From Glebionis coronaria (Eukaryota; Streptophyta; Magnoliopsida; Asterales; Asteraceae), in NCBI GenBank assembly GCA_025667525.1, contig CM046874.1:278440380-278504379 (forward strand): a DNA stretch of 64,000 bases, written 5' to 3'. The notes below the pieces were generated by a model. The model made no database searches, was not told the DNA's origin, and worked only from the letters and a program-made list of their open reading frames with translations. Numbering within the stretch: the stretch's first letter is position 1; every line of letters begins with the position of its first letter. The translations under genes were made by a program, and so were the position numbers. Shown piece after piece: positions 9,894 to 20,545 of the stretch.

Positions 9894-11149
9894 TTATGCC
9901 ATTTGGTCTGACAAATGCTCCAGCAATGTTCATGGATTTGATGAACAGAATCTTCCATGAATTTCTGGATAAGTTCGTCATTGTCTTCATCGATGACATC
10001 CTGATTTTCTCAAAGTCCAAGGAGGAACACGAAGACCATCTTCGTACAGTACTACAGATTCTTCGCCAGAAGCAGCTGTATGCTAAATTCTCAAAGTGTG
10101 AGTTCTGGTTAGACAAGGTGGCATTCTTAGGTCACATTGTATCAGAAGAAGGAATCACTATGGACCCAGCGAAGGTTGAGGCCATTACTAAGTGGCCAAG
10201 GCCGACATCAGCGACAGAAGTCCGCAGTTTCTTAGGCTTAGCTGGCTATTACCGTAGGTTCATGGAGAACTTTTCCCGCTTAGCACTACCATTGACCAAA
10301 CTGATGCGAAAAGGGGAGAAATTCGTCTGGACTGAAGATCGAGAGAAGAGCTTTGAAGACCTGAAGCAGAAGCTAGTATCTTCACCTATTCTTACTCTAC
10401 CATCTGGTACTGGTGGATTTCAAATCTACAGCGATGCATCGGGGAAGGGACTTGGCTGTGTTCTCATGCAACATGGGAAAGTGATCGCGTACGCTTCACG
10501 GCAGCTTAAGCCTTATGAAGAAAATTACCCCACGCATGACTTGGAACTTGCTGCAGTCGTGTTTGCATTAAAGATATGGAGGCACTACTTATATGGAGAA
10601 TCGTGTGACATTTTCATGGACCACAAGAGCTTGAAGTATATCTTCACTCAACGTGAATTGAACATGAGGCAGAGGAGATGGTTAGAGCTGTTGAAGGATT
10701 ATGACATTAATCTACAGTATCATCCCGGAAAGGCAAATGTAGTAGCAGATGCTCTTAGCAGGAAGTCCGGAATGATCAACGGTATTAAAATCGAAGAGGA
10801 AATCAAAAGAGACTTGGGGCGACTAGACATCAAAATCATGGTACGTGGACAACACGGTTACTGGGCTAATCTTAGAGTAGAACCCGAGTTACTCTCTAAG
10901 ATCAAGGAAGCTCAGAAGGATGACGGAGAAATCTGGGCGATAGTACAGAATTTGGAGAAACAAACAGAATTCAGAGTAGATGCAGATGGTATCGTATGGC
11001 AGGGCACGAGACTTTGTGTACCTGATAACCAAGAACTCCGGGAAGCTTTGTTAGCTGAAGCTCATAGCTCCCTATTCTCTATACATCCTGGTTCGATTAA
11101 GATGTACCATGATATCAAGCAGTACTTTTGGTGGAGTAGTATGAAATAG
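9894..11149 (+). CDS. pol: Chromovirus reverse transcriptase C-terminal part and RNase H
   Basis: Continues RT after the frameshift: [20 protein letters not shown], active site [14 protein letters not shown] (F-I-D-D), [25 protein letters not shown]. RNase H follows: [32 protein letters not shown] (Asp/Glu residues), [21 protein letters not shown]. The start of integrase is included, with a His in the zinc region ([19 protein letters not shown]). A TAG at 11147-11149 stops the frame between MK and DVATYVSKC. Catalytic residues are intact, so the enzyme was functional until recently. Confidence 0.9.
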
Positions 11150-12310
11150 GATGTGGCCACTTACGTCTCCAAATGTCTTATCTGCCAGCAGGTTAAGATC
11201 GAGCATCAGCGATCTGGCGGTCTCCTTCAATCGTTAGATATTCCAGAGTGGAAGTCGGACAAAATCACCATGGATTTTGTTACTGGTCTCCCGCCTACCA
11301 AGAGGAAGCACGATGCAATTTGGGTTATCGTAGATCGCCTTACCAAATCAGCTCATTTCTTACCGATCCGCAAGGAAGATCCGGTAAGTAAACTCGCAGA
11401 TACGTATAGAAGAGAGATCATGAGACTCCATGGTGCACCATTCAGCATCGTCTCAGACAGAGATCCTCGATTCACTTCGCGCTTTTGGAAGAGTCTGCAG
11501 AAAGCTTGGGGTACACAACTTAAGCTTAGCACGGCTTTTCATTCTCAAACGGACGGACAGTCAGAGCGAACCATTCAGACATTGGAAGATATGTTGAGGT
11601 CATGTGCGTTGGAATGGACGGGTGATTGGGACGATTACATCTGTTTGGTGGAATTTGCATACAACAACAGCTGGCACGCAAGCATCAAGTGTTCTCCTTT
11701 TGAGATGTTGTATGGCAGAAAGTGTCGCGCCCCAATCTGCTGGGATCAGGTTGGTGAGCGAACACTTGAAGGACCAGAAATCACAGAGATGACCAATGAG
11801 AAGATCGCAGTAGCTAAGCAGAAAATTCAGGAAGCACGGTCACGTCAAAAGAGTTACGCCGATAAGCATCGTAGGGACATACATTTTAACGTAGGAGATC
11901 ACGTCTTCCTTAAGGTTTCGCTGGCACGTGGTGTTAGACGCTTCGGGATTAAAGGGAAGCTCAGTCCTCGTTTCATCGGACCGTTTGATATCATTGAACG
12001 AGTCGGTGAAGTATCTTACCGATTGGCGTTACCTCCGCAGCTTTCGCATGTGCACAATGTGTTCCATGTGTCCTTACTCAGAGGGTACCAGTATCATCCC
12101 CTTCACATGGTTCAGTATCCACTGGAACAGATACGTGAAGATCTCATTTTCATAGAAGAACCCGAACGAGTTCTTGACAGACAAGAACGAGTCATGAGAA
12201 GGAAGACGATTCCATTCGTCAAAATCCTATGGAGGGATCATACCGAGCGGGAAGCCACTTGGGAAACAGAGGAGTCTATCCGGGCTTCTTACCCTCATTT
12301 CATATTTTGA
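11150..12310 (+). CDS. pol: Chromovirus integrase with C-terminal chromodomain
   Basis: After the stop the frame continues with the zinc-binding pair (SKCLICQQVK), the core ITMDFVTGLP (Asp), FSIVSDRDPRFTSRFW (Asp), LSTAFHSQTDGQSERTIQTL (Glu), and the GPY/F-type module (LSPRFIGPFDIIERVGEVSY). The last about 55 residues (PERVLDRQERVMRRK, ILWRDHTEREATWETEESI) form a chromodomain, which in chromoviruses can guide integration to particular chromatin marks. It ends at TGA 12308-12310, about 75 bp before the 3' LTR. Full length for the lineage. Confidence 0.92.
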   Translation, partial: DVATYVSKCLICQQVKIEHQRSGGLLQSLDIPEWKSDKITMDFVTGLPPTKRKHDAIWVIVDRLTKSAHFLPIRKEDPVSKLADTYRREIMRLHGAPFSIVSDRDPRFTSRFWKSLQKAWGTQLKLSTAFHSQTDGQSERTIQTLEDMLRSCALEWTGDWDDYICLVEFAYNNSWHASIKCSPFEMLYGRKCRAPICWDQVGERTLEGPEITEMTNEKIAVAKQKIQEARSRQKSYADKHRRDIHFNVGDHVFLKVSLARGVRRFGIKGKLSPRFIGPFDIIERVGEVSYRLALPPQLSHVHNVFHVSLLRGYQYHPLHMVQYPLEQIREDLIFIEEPERVLDRQERVMRRKTIPFVKILWRDHTEREATWETEESIRASYPHFIF

Positions 12311-12374
12311 ATTCGGGTATGTTCTTCTTTTCCAGTTTACTTTATCTATAATTCGGGGACGAATTATTCTTTTT

Positions 12375-12387
12375 AGGGGGGAAGAGT
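12375..12387 (+). promoter_or_regulatory. Polypurine tract of the Tekay-type element
   Basis: AGGGGGGAAGAGT directly before the 3' LTR start (TGTAAAACCC at 12388). Purine tracts at this position prime plus-strand DNA synthesis. Confidence 0.85.
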
Positions 12388-14994
12388 TGTAAAACCCGCA
12401 TGTTTTTACCATGAATAGTACCCTTAAGATCGTACGTTCTAGATTAAAACTTTCCTAATATAGCATGATTACGATTACGTGTTAGGATTTTACGTATTAC
12501 GTACGTGTTAGAACACGATAAGTATTTACTACGCACGAGCACGTAATAATTATTTGACAATAATTAATCACGAACATGCGATCATGAAATCATGAACGTA
12601 ATTAAAACACGAACTATTATTAATTACGTATATATATTTATTACGAGCGTAAATAAATATATTAGATCACGATAATTACGTAACGAGAACACATAAAACG
12701 CGAACACAAATAATCATGAACGAATAACTAAACATCGAGACACGGAAAAAGGTACGGGTACCCCATGTGGGGCCCCCTACCCGCGGCTACAAGGAACAAA
12801 TGGGCCAAGCCCATTTGTATTTTTACTAAAAGGAGGTTAAGGAATTTTACACTACTCATAATTGTTTTTACAGAAGATTTTCAGAAAACCTAAAACCCTC
12901 CACTTTTTCTTCTTTTTGGCCGCCACCTTCAAAACACAAAAAGGGGGTGTTTGTTGATCTTGGATCTTGGAATTCTTGTTGGTGTTCGTGTTTGTTCTTC
13001 GTTCTTTTGATCCACGTATTCGGTAAATCCTTTTTAAACCTTTTTCTTTTGATTTGATCTTTTATTAATTAAGAACATGTTATGTTTTTTTATAAAACCT
13101 AATTAAATCATAGATCTAACATGAATTGGGATTTAATAAAATCAAAAGTAATGTTTTAAGGGGTGTTTGTTTTGGCCGCAGCCTACACCGAACCCGAGAG
13201 GGTTTCGGTTTGGCCATCCGACCACCACCGAGACCTTATGGTCCCGGTTGGTTGGTGTGGGTCCCACGACAGCATCAAGACAAGGGGTACCCCGATTTGG
13301 TTCGGGGTACGGTGTTGATTTCATGTCCGGTTCATGGTTTTGAGTCTAGATCCGGTTCATGGTTTATGTTTAGTTTTTTTTATTTTTTTTATGATCTTAT
13401 GTTAAAAATTAAATTAATAATATGACATGATTAATTTAATAACATGACTTAGGTTATTTTAATTATTAATAATCATGAAATTAATTAACCTAAGTATTTT
13501 TTTATATTGTAGACTTATAATTAATTAATTATTTAAAAACCATGGTTATAATTAATTAATTAACATGACTTAGGTTATATTATTAATAAATAATAATACA
13601 TGTTTTAACCTAAGTATTTAACTTTATTTAATTAAAAACATGTTATACTTTAATTAAATATTTTAACCTATAGTTTAATTTAATTACATGAAATAGTTAT
13701 TAAACTATACATTATATCATATGACTTAGAAAATAATCATGAAAACACTTAGGCTTATATACTTAGCTTATTTAACTAGCTTATTTCTAATTATGGAAAC
13801 TTTCTATTTTTAGAAACTTAATTAAATAAGGCATCTAATCTATTTATGGAAACCTTCTATTTTTAGAAACTTATTTATTTCAGGCAGCTAATCTATTTAT
13901 GGAAACTTATTAATTAAGGCAGCTGATCTATTTATGGAAACTTTCTATTTTTAGAAACTTATCTATTTTAAGCAGTAATTCTATTTTTTGGAAACTTTCT
14001 ATTTTTGGAAACTTTCTATTTTTGGAAACTTTCTATTTTTGGAAACTTTCTATTTTTGGTAACTTTCTATTTTTGGAAACTTTATATTTTAGGAAACCTG
14101 CTATTTTTGCAAAGTTACTTATTATTACACAGTAAGTATAATAATACATGAAATACCAGAAATACTTAATCAGATTAAAACAGAATATAAGATAAACACA
14201 GTTTAAGGCGTTAAACAGTAAAACATGGTAAGAACATATAAAATAAGCTAAGACATGACATAAAACCAGCTACGTATTTAGTAAGCAGATACTTATTCAT
14301 GTATGTATTTATGTAGCGCTAGTGATACGGAAGTAGGATTCCTCTCAGTTCATCTTCTTCGTTCACTGGACATAAGGTACGGATTCCCGTCCTTTCAGTA
14401 TGGACATTCTTTCCTTATTAGGATTCCCCGTATGCAGCCAAATGTTTTCCCGTAGTATAAGTTACGTGTTTGATTGATTATGTTTAATTAAGAATACCTA
14501 TAGCCATATACATGCATGACCAGTTTCACCTAGTTATGGAGGTACCATAACCATAACATTAGAGGCACTGATGTTATGACTTCACCACGGCGGAGTGATT
14601 GCTCGTGGCGTCCCTTCAGCTTTTGGCCATTTACTTTATATTTATCATGTGGGGCGTATGGGTGCATCCTAGTTACATGTTTTCAGTCAGGATTTCATTG
14701 TGAATGTGGTGTGTGCCTTGCATCCTTCACAAGGAGCTGATCCCTCCTACCCAAAAACCAGTATATTAAATTAGAGGCAGCCCCTCTAATTTGCATGATG
14801 AGGTCACCCCTCCAAGTATTCATGCACGGTGGATTTTCATGACCTATATTGGCTAATGGTAAAATATGATAAACAGTTTTTTACAAGATAAACATAAGAC
14901 TTTTCAAACTATAAAACCAGTTTTATCAAGACTTAACCAGGTTACTCGGGACTTAGTTTTCTTCCGCTGTTATATGTTATATGCTTATCCTATT
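12388..14994 (+). repeat. 3' LTR of the Tekay-type element, first part
   Basis: Matches 4351 onward, including the GC-rich patch (about 13150-13375) and the minisatellite (about 13795-14110). Interrupted at 14994/14995 by copia-A, with CTATT duplicated (14990-14994 and 30197-30201), and continuing at 30202. It lacks the second copy of the about 50-bp unit found at 5537-5640. Confidence 0.93.
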
Positions 14995-15317
14995 TGTTGG
15001 AAATACGTTTTTACGTATTTAAGAAGATTCGGTCACTCCGACAATATATTAAGTGGTAGCTCGTAGTCTAGATATCTTACATTAAGTAAACAAGGAAAGG
15101 CCTAGTCCATGTTATGTATGGACGGCCCAAATGCAAGCCCAAGCCCATCTTATGGGCTTGGTATATAAACCCTCTCCTTAGATGGAGAGGGTAGTGTGGT
15201 TATTCATTTTTTACATAGTTCTTATAAGTTTCTCTCTCTAGAATTGTGTGTAATCCACCATCTCTCTATCTCTTTCTCTCTCTAAAACATAAGCAAAACG
15301 GATTTGCATATCCTACA
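14995..15317 (+). repeat. 5' LTR of copia-A (323 bp)
   Basis: Begins TGTTGGAAATACG, ends CATATCCTACA. A perfect 8-bp hairpin (AAATACGT / ACGTATTT) lies six bases from the start. The promoter region has a stem at 15141-15159, a TATA box at 15162-15168 and a second stem at 15170-15191. Confidence 0.95.
15162..15168 (+). promoter_or_regulatory. TATA box of the copia-A LTR promoter
   Basis: TATATAA between two perfect inverted repeats: AAGCCCAT-CTT-ATGGGCTT upstream and CCCTCTCC-TTAGAT-GGAGAGGG downstream. Transcription would start about 30 bp on, at or after the second stem. Confidence 0.7.
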
Positions 15318-15319
15318 AA

Positions 15320-15333
15320 TGGTATCAAGAGCC
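15320..15333 (+). promoter_or_regulatory. Primer binding site of copia-A
   Basis: TGGTATCAAGAGCC, two bases after the LTR. It resembles the initiator-Met tRNA site with one extra A. Confidence 0.85.
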
Positions 15334-15581
15334 ATGGGATGATTGTATTGTTCATGTGTTTGTGTTCTTGATTCATACGCCTATTTTGATCCATTTTTAC
15401 ACGAACCAGAATTTTTTTTTGTGTTTTTTATGGTTTTTTCTTGATACAAATCTTCTACATAGTTGTGGTAGGGATTTGGTATAGTTACTTTGGCTAAAAA
15501 CACAAAATTTTTGGGTGTTTTGATCATTTTTTGGCTTAAAATCACGAATTGGTTGAGTTTTGTCCGAGAAAAGTGAGATTT

Positions 15582-15920
15582 ATTCCGATCAGGTCATCGG
15601 AAAAGGGTTTATAGGACATTCCGATCAGTGTAATCGGAATAGGGTTTAGGGATTCCGATTTTGGTACATTCCGATTAGGTATTCCGATTAGGTATTCTGA
15701 TTTGGTATTCCGATTTGGCACATTCCTAAAAGGGACATTCCGATTTGGCACATTCCGAAAAGGGACATTCCGATTTGGTACATTCTGATTTAGGACTTTC
15801 CGATCTTTGACATTCCGATTATGGTTTATTCCGATTAGGGACATTCCGATCAAGGTTATTCCGATAGAGCTTATTCCGACGGCTTTCCGACTGATATTAC
15901 GATCACTATTCCGATCAACA
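15582..15920 (+). repeat. ATTCCGAT-rich array in the copia-A leader
   Basis: About 17 copies of TTCCGA in about 340 bp, most as CATTCCGAT or TATTCCGAT, irregularly spaced at about 10-30 bp, with local duplications (GGGACATTCCGATTTGGCA appears twice). The copia-B leader has an equivalent array. Confidence 0.85.
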
Positions 15921-16109
15921 TTCCAATAACCAAAATTTATTCCTTAAAAAATTTTGAACATCGTGTGTAATTTTGACTTGGAATTTTTGGTTTATCGAGG
16001 ACATATATTAGGGGATTTTAACATTGTTTCTCGACTTCAACTCACAACAACAAACACATTTACTTTCTTTCATTGATCGATCAACGTTTGTAAATCTTAA
16101 CTTATTGAA

Positions 16110-17516
16110 ATGGAGTACACATCTCTTACGGATAAGTCCATCCTCTCGGGTACGGATAATCGTCCACCAATGTTGGTGAAGACTATGTATGAGGAATGGG
16201 CTTCCCGAATGGAACTTTATATGTTGAACAAGGAGAATGGACATCTCATTTGGGCATCGGTGCTCAATGGACCATTATATTATGGTACAGTGACGGAAGG
16301 TACAACTACTCGTCCTCGCACAACGGGTGAATTGACTAGAGATATGAAGATTCAAGACAAATGTGATAAATATGCTACAAACATCATTCTCCAAGCCCTT
16401 CCTCCAGATGTCTACAAACTCGTCAGCAAACATTAAGTTGCCAAAGAGTTATGGGATAGAATTCGTGTTCTCATGCAAGGCACCTCGTTAACTAAACAGG
16501 AACGAGAGTGTAAGCTTTATGATACTTTTGATAAGTTTGCCTATGTGCCAGGGGAGACTCTCAATGATTACTATCTGAGATTTACCCTATTGTTGAATGA
16601 GCTCAATATCTATGGCATGACAATTCCTACCTTTCAACTGAACACCAAGTATTTGAACACTCTTCCTTCAGAATGGAAAAAATACGTGACGGATGTTAAA
16701 TTGGCTAAGGACTTGCATAACACCAATGTGGATCAACTTCAAGCTTTTCTTCAACAACACGAATGCCATGTGATCGAGGCTCGGTTGTCTACACCTCAAG
16801 TTCATGATCCACTTGCAATGTATGCTTCTCAACAAAACATGGCTTATACTTATCAACAACCATCATACTTGCAGCAACCACCACCACACACCTATCAGCA
16901 ACCATCTTATCAACCACCAATGATGCCACAGCAAGCATTTCAACAAGGTGTTCATCAATAATCTTTTCCGCAGCAACCACCATATCAGACATCACCATCA
17001 CAAGCCAACACTTCTCCAATGGGCTATACTCCTCAACAAGGATATTTTCCAATAGAAGCACAAGCTTTCTACTCTAATGAACTTCCACCAATCCAAGCAC
17101 CGGTCTTTACCCCGAATGATACGCCAGCTGATGTTCTAAACCATCTCAGAGCCTACTTGTCAAAACTTGTTGCAACTAGAGGATTTCCACCAACAAACAA
17201 TCAGCTCCGCACCTCATCAAATCCTCGACAACAAGCCACTGTTCAAGATGGTAAAGTGACAGTGCAACCTATTCAGGGAAGGCAACATTCATATGGACCT
17301 CCTACAAGGACTGGGAACAATCAAGCTGTGAATTCTCAAGCTAGTGGAAATGGGAGTCCTATTGGTCCTAAGAAGGTTGTGACTTGCTACAATTGCCGAG
17401 GACAAGGTCATATAGCTAGGGAATGCACTCAGCCGAAAAAGAGGAGGGATGATGCATGGTTTCGTGAGAAGATGTATTTGGTTGATGCTCAGTCTAAGGG
17501 AAGATTTTGGATTCAG
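16110..17516 (+). pseudogene. gag: Copia-A Gag with zinc knuckle, frame broken
   Basis: Starts MEYTSLTDKSILSGTDNRPP. Capsid-like helices follow (EEWASRMELYML, ELWDRIRVLMQGTSLTKQE, YDTFDKFAYVPGETLNDYY, LNTLPSEWKKYVTDVKLAK), then a Gln/Pro/Tyr-rich stretch (about 16840-17020), then the zinc knuckle CYNCRGQGHIAREC (about 17386-17427). Two TAA stops interrupt it (16434-16436 and about 16960), and a one-base loss near 17500 shifts the frame before the linker. Gag would package element RNA in virus-like particles. About 470 codons, ordinary for copia. Confidence 0.85.
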
Positions 17517-20500
17517 AGGAGTTAGCATTTCTTGCAGACCCAGGGGTAGCAGATACTGAAGGCATTGCAGTCGTTTCTACTTCTAATGCAGCTTATCAAG
17601 CAGATGATCTTGACGCATATGATTCGGATTGTGATGACATTCACTCTACCCAAGTTGCTCTCGTTGCTAATCTCTCTCACTACGGTTCTGATGTCGTCAG
17701 TGAGGTACCAACCACATCTAATAATATTGATGATAACCAACATCAAGTTGGGCATGAAAATGACAACCTCGAACAGCATTCGGGAACTAGTAACTCAAAT
17801 GATGTGGTACCCAATCCTACACATTTGAGTGAACCTCAACCAAATGCTACGACGGGTATGGAATCTTATGCTCAACATGATTTGGTCATGGTGCCTAAAC
17901 ATATTATTGATCAAATGCATATGGCTCTCAGACAATCCGTAGATACGAATTCCACCCTAACTGCTGAGCTTGCGTTGCATAAAGAAAAGGTCAAAGCTTT
18001 TGAAATGGTCCCTCAAGCAGAGAAAATAACATGTTCTGAATTTGACAAATTTCGTTTTAAAAGATAGAACACTTGAAAGAAATAGAATCATTAAAAGCTA
18101 ATCTTTCCAATGAATTAAAAGAAAAAGAGTCGGTTTTCAATGATTTTCAGAAACTTAAAATGGATTTCGAAACTCTCGAGTCTAAAAAGGTTGAATCAGA
18201 AATTAATGCTACCAAACTTCTTAAATTCAAGGAACAACAGCTTTTAAAACAATACGCTTCCGCAGAAAAGGTTCATCTTTTAACTAAATCATTTAAAGAA
18301 CTCTAACTTAAACGTCTTCAAGATTTACCACCTAATCCCGGTTATGCAAAACAAGCTCAGGAATATATTCCGTGTCTTTATGATATGACCCTAATTGGCA
18401 AATCAAAAGAAGCACCTTTTGTTCGTAGTTCTGAGGAGACACAGTCACTTGCGGATGAAACTCATTCTAAAATGCTTTCAAAATTCCATACAATTGATTA
18501 TGATCAGTATAACAAAGATCAATTGTCTAAAAAGACCCGCATTCGCTTATAAAAGGAATTAGCTGAATTGACAGTTCTTGTGCCCCAAAGTTTGTCAAAT
18601 GAAAACCCTCCTAGTACGTCTCCTACACTTGTCAAAACGGATTTAACGAAGTTAATTCCACCGGTAAGTAAGGCGTCCGTTAACTTAAATGCGGTACACC
18701 AACACTTAGCCGATTTTGACAAGGTCATTTTGGAACGTACGACGGCTTCGGCCATAACGGAAGGTGAATGGAATTTTGAGCACACTAGATCTGCGTTTCG
18801 AGACGAAATTGTTCCTTTCGTAAAAAATGTTAAAGCTTGTCTTAGTAATCTTGATCAAGATTTGTATTTGGAACTAGAAGAAGTTAGACGTGTTTTCAAT
18901 GAAATGGATGATGCTTATGAAAACAGTTTACTTGAAATAGAACTGGTTTCACGCCAAAATGATCAGCTTCTGAAGCAAGTGATGTCTCATGATATAGTTT
19001 CCGTCTGTGTGAATAAAAGTGTTGATAATGATTCTATTGTGCATAATGTTGAATCTGTGGATAATGTAGTAGATAGTACTTGTCACGAATCTGACGCTAA
19101 ATTTTTAAATCTTCAAGATTCATATTCTTTGCTTTCAAAACATTTTGATGAGATTCAAACACATTGTATTTCGCTTGAATGCAAGCAACAATTTATTCAA
19201 GAAATCTTTGAAACATCATTCGAAGGTGTTAATATCGATGATGCAAACTTTGAAAAGAATTTTCGATTGAATTTACAATCAAAACAACGTCAGCCAAGTG
19301 ACAAAGTTGCTAAATCTTTGCCGATAGAAATAGAGAAATCTAAGGAGCTTAACTGTGTGAACGTACTTGAGGCCGCTGAGAATTTTAAACTTGATCTAGA
19401 TAATCGAGTTTCCAAGATTTTGTCCAAAGTTGATAACATAAAACAGAAAGATACACGACTCTTCGATTCAGTAAAGTCTGCATGTGCTAATACCACTGCA
19501 CAGAATCAATCCTTGATTGAACAATTGAATCGAAAGTCGGTGGAAATATCTGATTAGGGAACAAATTTGTGATAAAAATCTGGTCTTGGCTGAGTTAAAG
19601 GAAACACTTCGTACTCTAAAAGGTAAGAATGTTGTGGATAATGCAGCCACTATCTCAGCATCATCCTCTATTGCAATCAAAAGGAACCTTATAGCCGTCA
19701 CACCATTTAATAAGGGCCCTAGGACTAAACCATCTCAAACTTTGGTCACTAAAGATAAGGCGGAATAAAAACCAGCTTCTAATATTCCCGTGTTGCCTTC
19801 TACAGGAGTAAGCACCACTACTAAGACTCAAAGATCTAAGCTTAAAAGAAACAAGAAGAAAGATAGGATCTTGCCCCCATCTAGTAGTCAAGTGAAGAAG
19901 AAAGTAGAAGCCCATCCTAGGAATGTTATTTCTGTTTTGAATAAAAAGAATCATGTAGCTAAACCTAAAGGCTATGCGGTTGTTCAGCGTTCTAAGCCTA
20001 GTGTGAATTCTAATTTGAAATGTTGGAATTGCAATGAATGTATGTTTTCTAGTCGTCATGATTCTTGCCTTATTGACCATGTGAATGAGATGTATGCCCG
20101 GAAAAATGGATTAGAATGGAAACCGACTGGGAAAGTGTTAACCCAAGTTGGTTGGATGTGGCGCCCCACTGGTAGAACTTTCACTATAGTAGGAAATATG
20201 TGCCCTTTGACTAGGATCACTCCCACTAAAGCGAAGAAAGCGTGCCCTTTAACTAGGAGTACCAAGGCTACCAAAACACAAGCGTGTCCTTAACTAGGAA
20301 CACCGACACTACTGTAGGAACCAAGTGACCTTTAAATAGGTCTACTCCCACTGTAGTGCCTGCGAATAATCCAAAACCTAAGAAAGTTGGAACAGTAAAA
20401 CCTGTTAGTGCTAAAACTCACATTAGAAAACGCAGGATATCTAAGGGTCACCTGTTAGCAATTCTGATAATATTTTATCTGTATCCGCTAACACTCCGGA

Positions 20501-20535
20501 ACCAATAGTTTCCAATGCATTGTCTACTGTTCTTA
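17507..20535 (+). pseudogene. Copia-A Gag-protease linker: coiled coil plus Cys/His motif
   Basis: About 1,000 codons between Gag and protease in pieces 17507-18067, 18073-18306, 18568-19557, 19586-19768 and 19790-20293. It begins EELAFLADPGVADTEG and YQADDLDAYDSD, acidic; then heptad-like Lys/Glu/Leu-rich helices (KEIESLKANLSNELKEKESV), a helical block (LADFDKVILERTTASAITEG), more helices, a basic region near 19830-19920, and CWNCNECMFSSRHDSC (20010-20057) followed by WKPTGK and WRPTGRTFTIVGNMCPLTR with repeated ACPLTR. Most Ty1/copia elements lack such a linker. I recall similar proteins in composites. Function unknown; a structural or RNA-binding role is a guess. Confidence 0.75.
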
Positions 20536-20545
20536 TTGACAACAG

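Noticed and set aside
15542..15853. Minus-strand Asn/Arg-rich frame with repeated NVPNRNVPFRN
   Set aside because: Shadow of the ATTCCGAT repeat array, on the strand opposite to the element.
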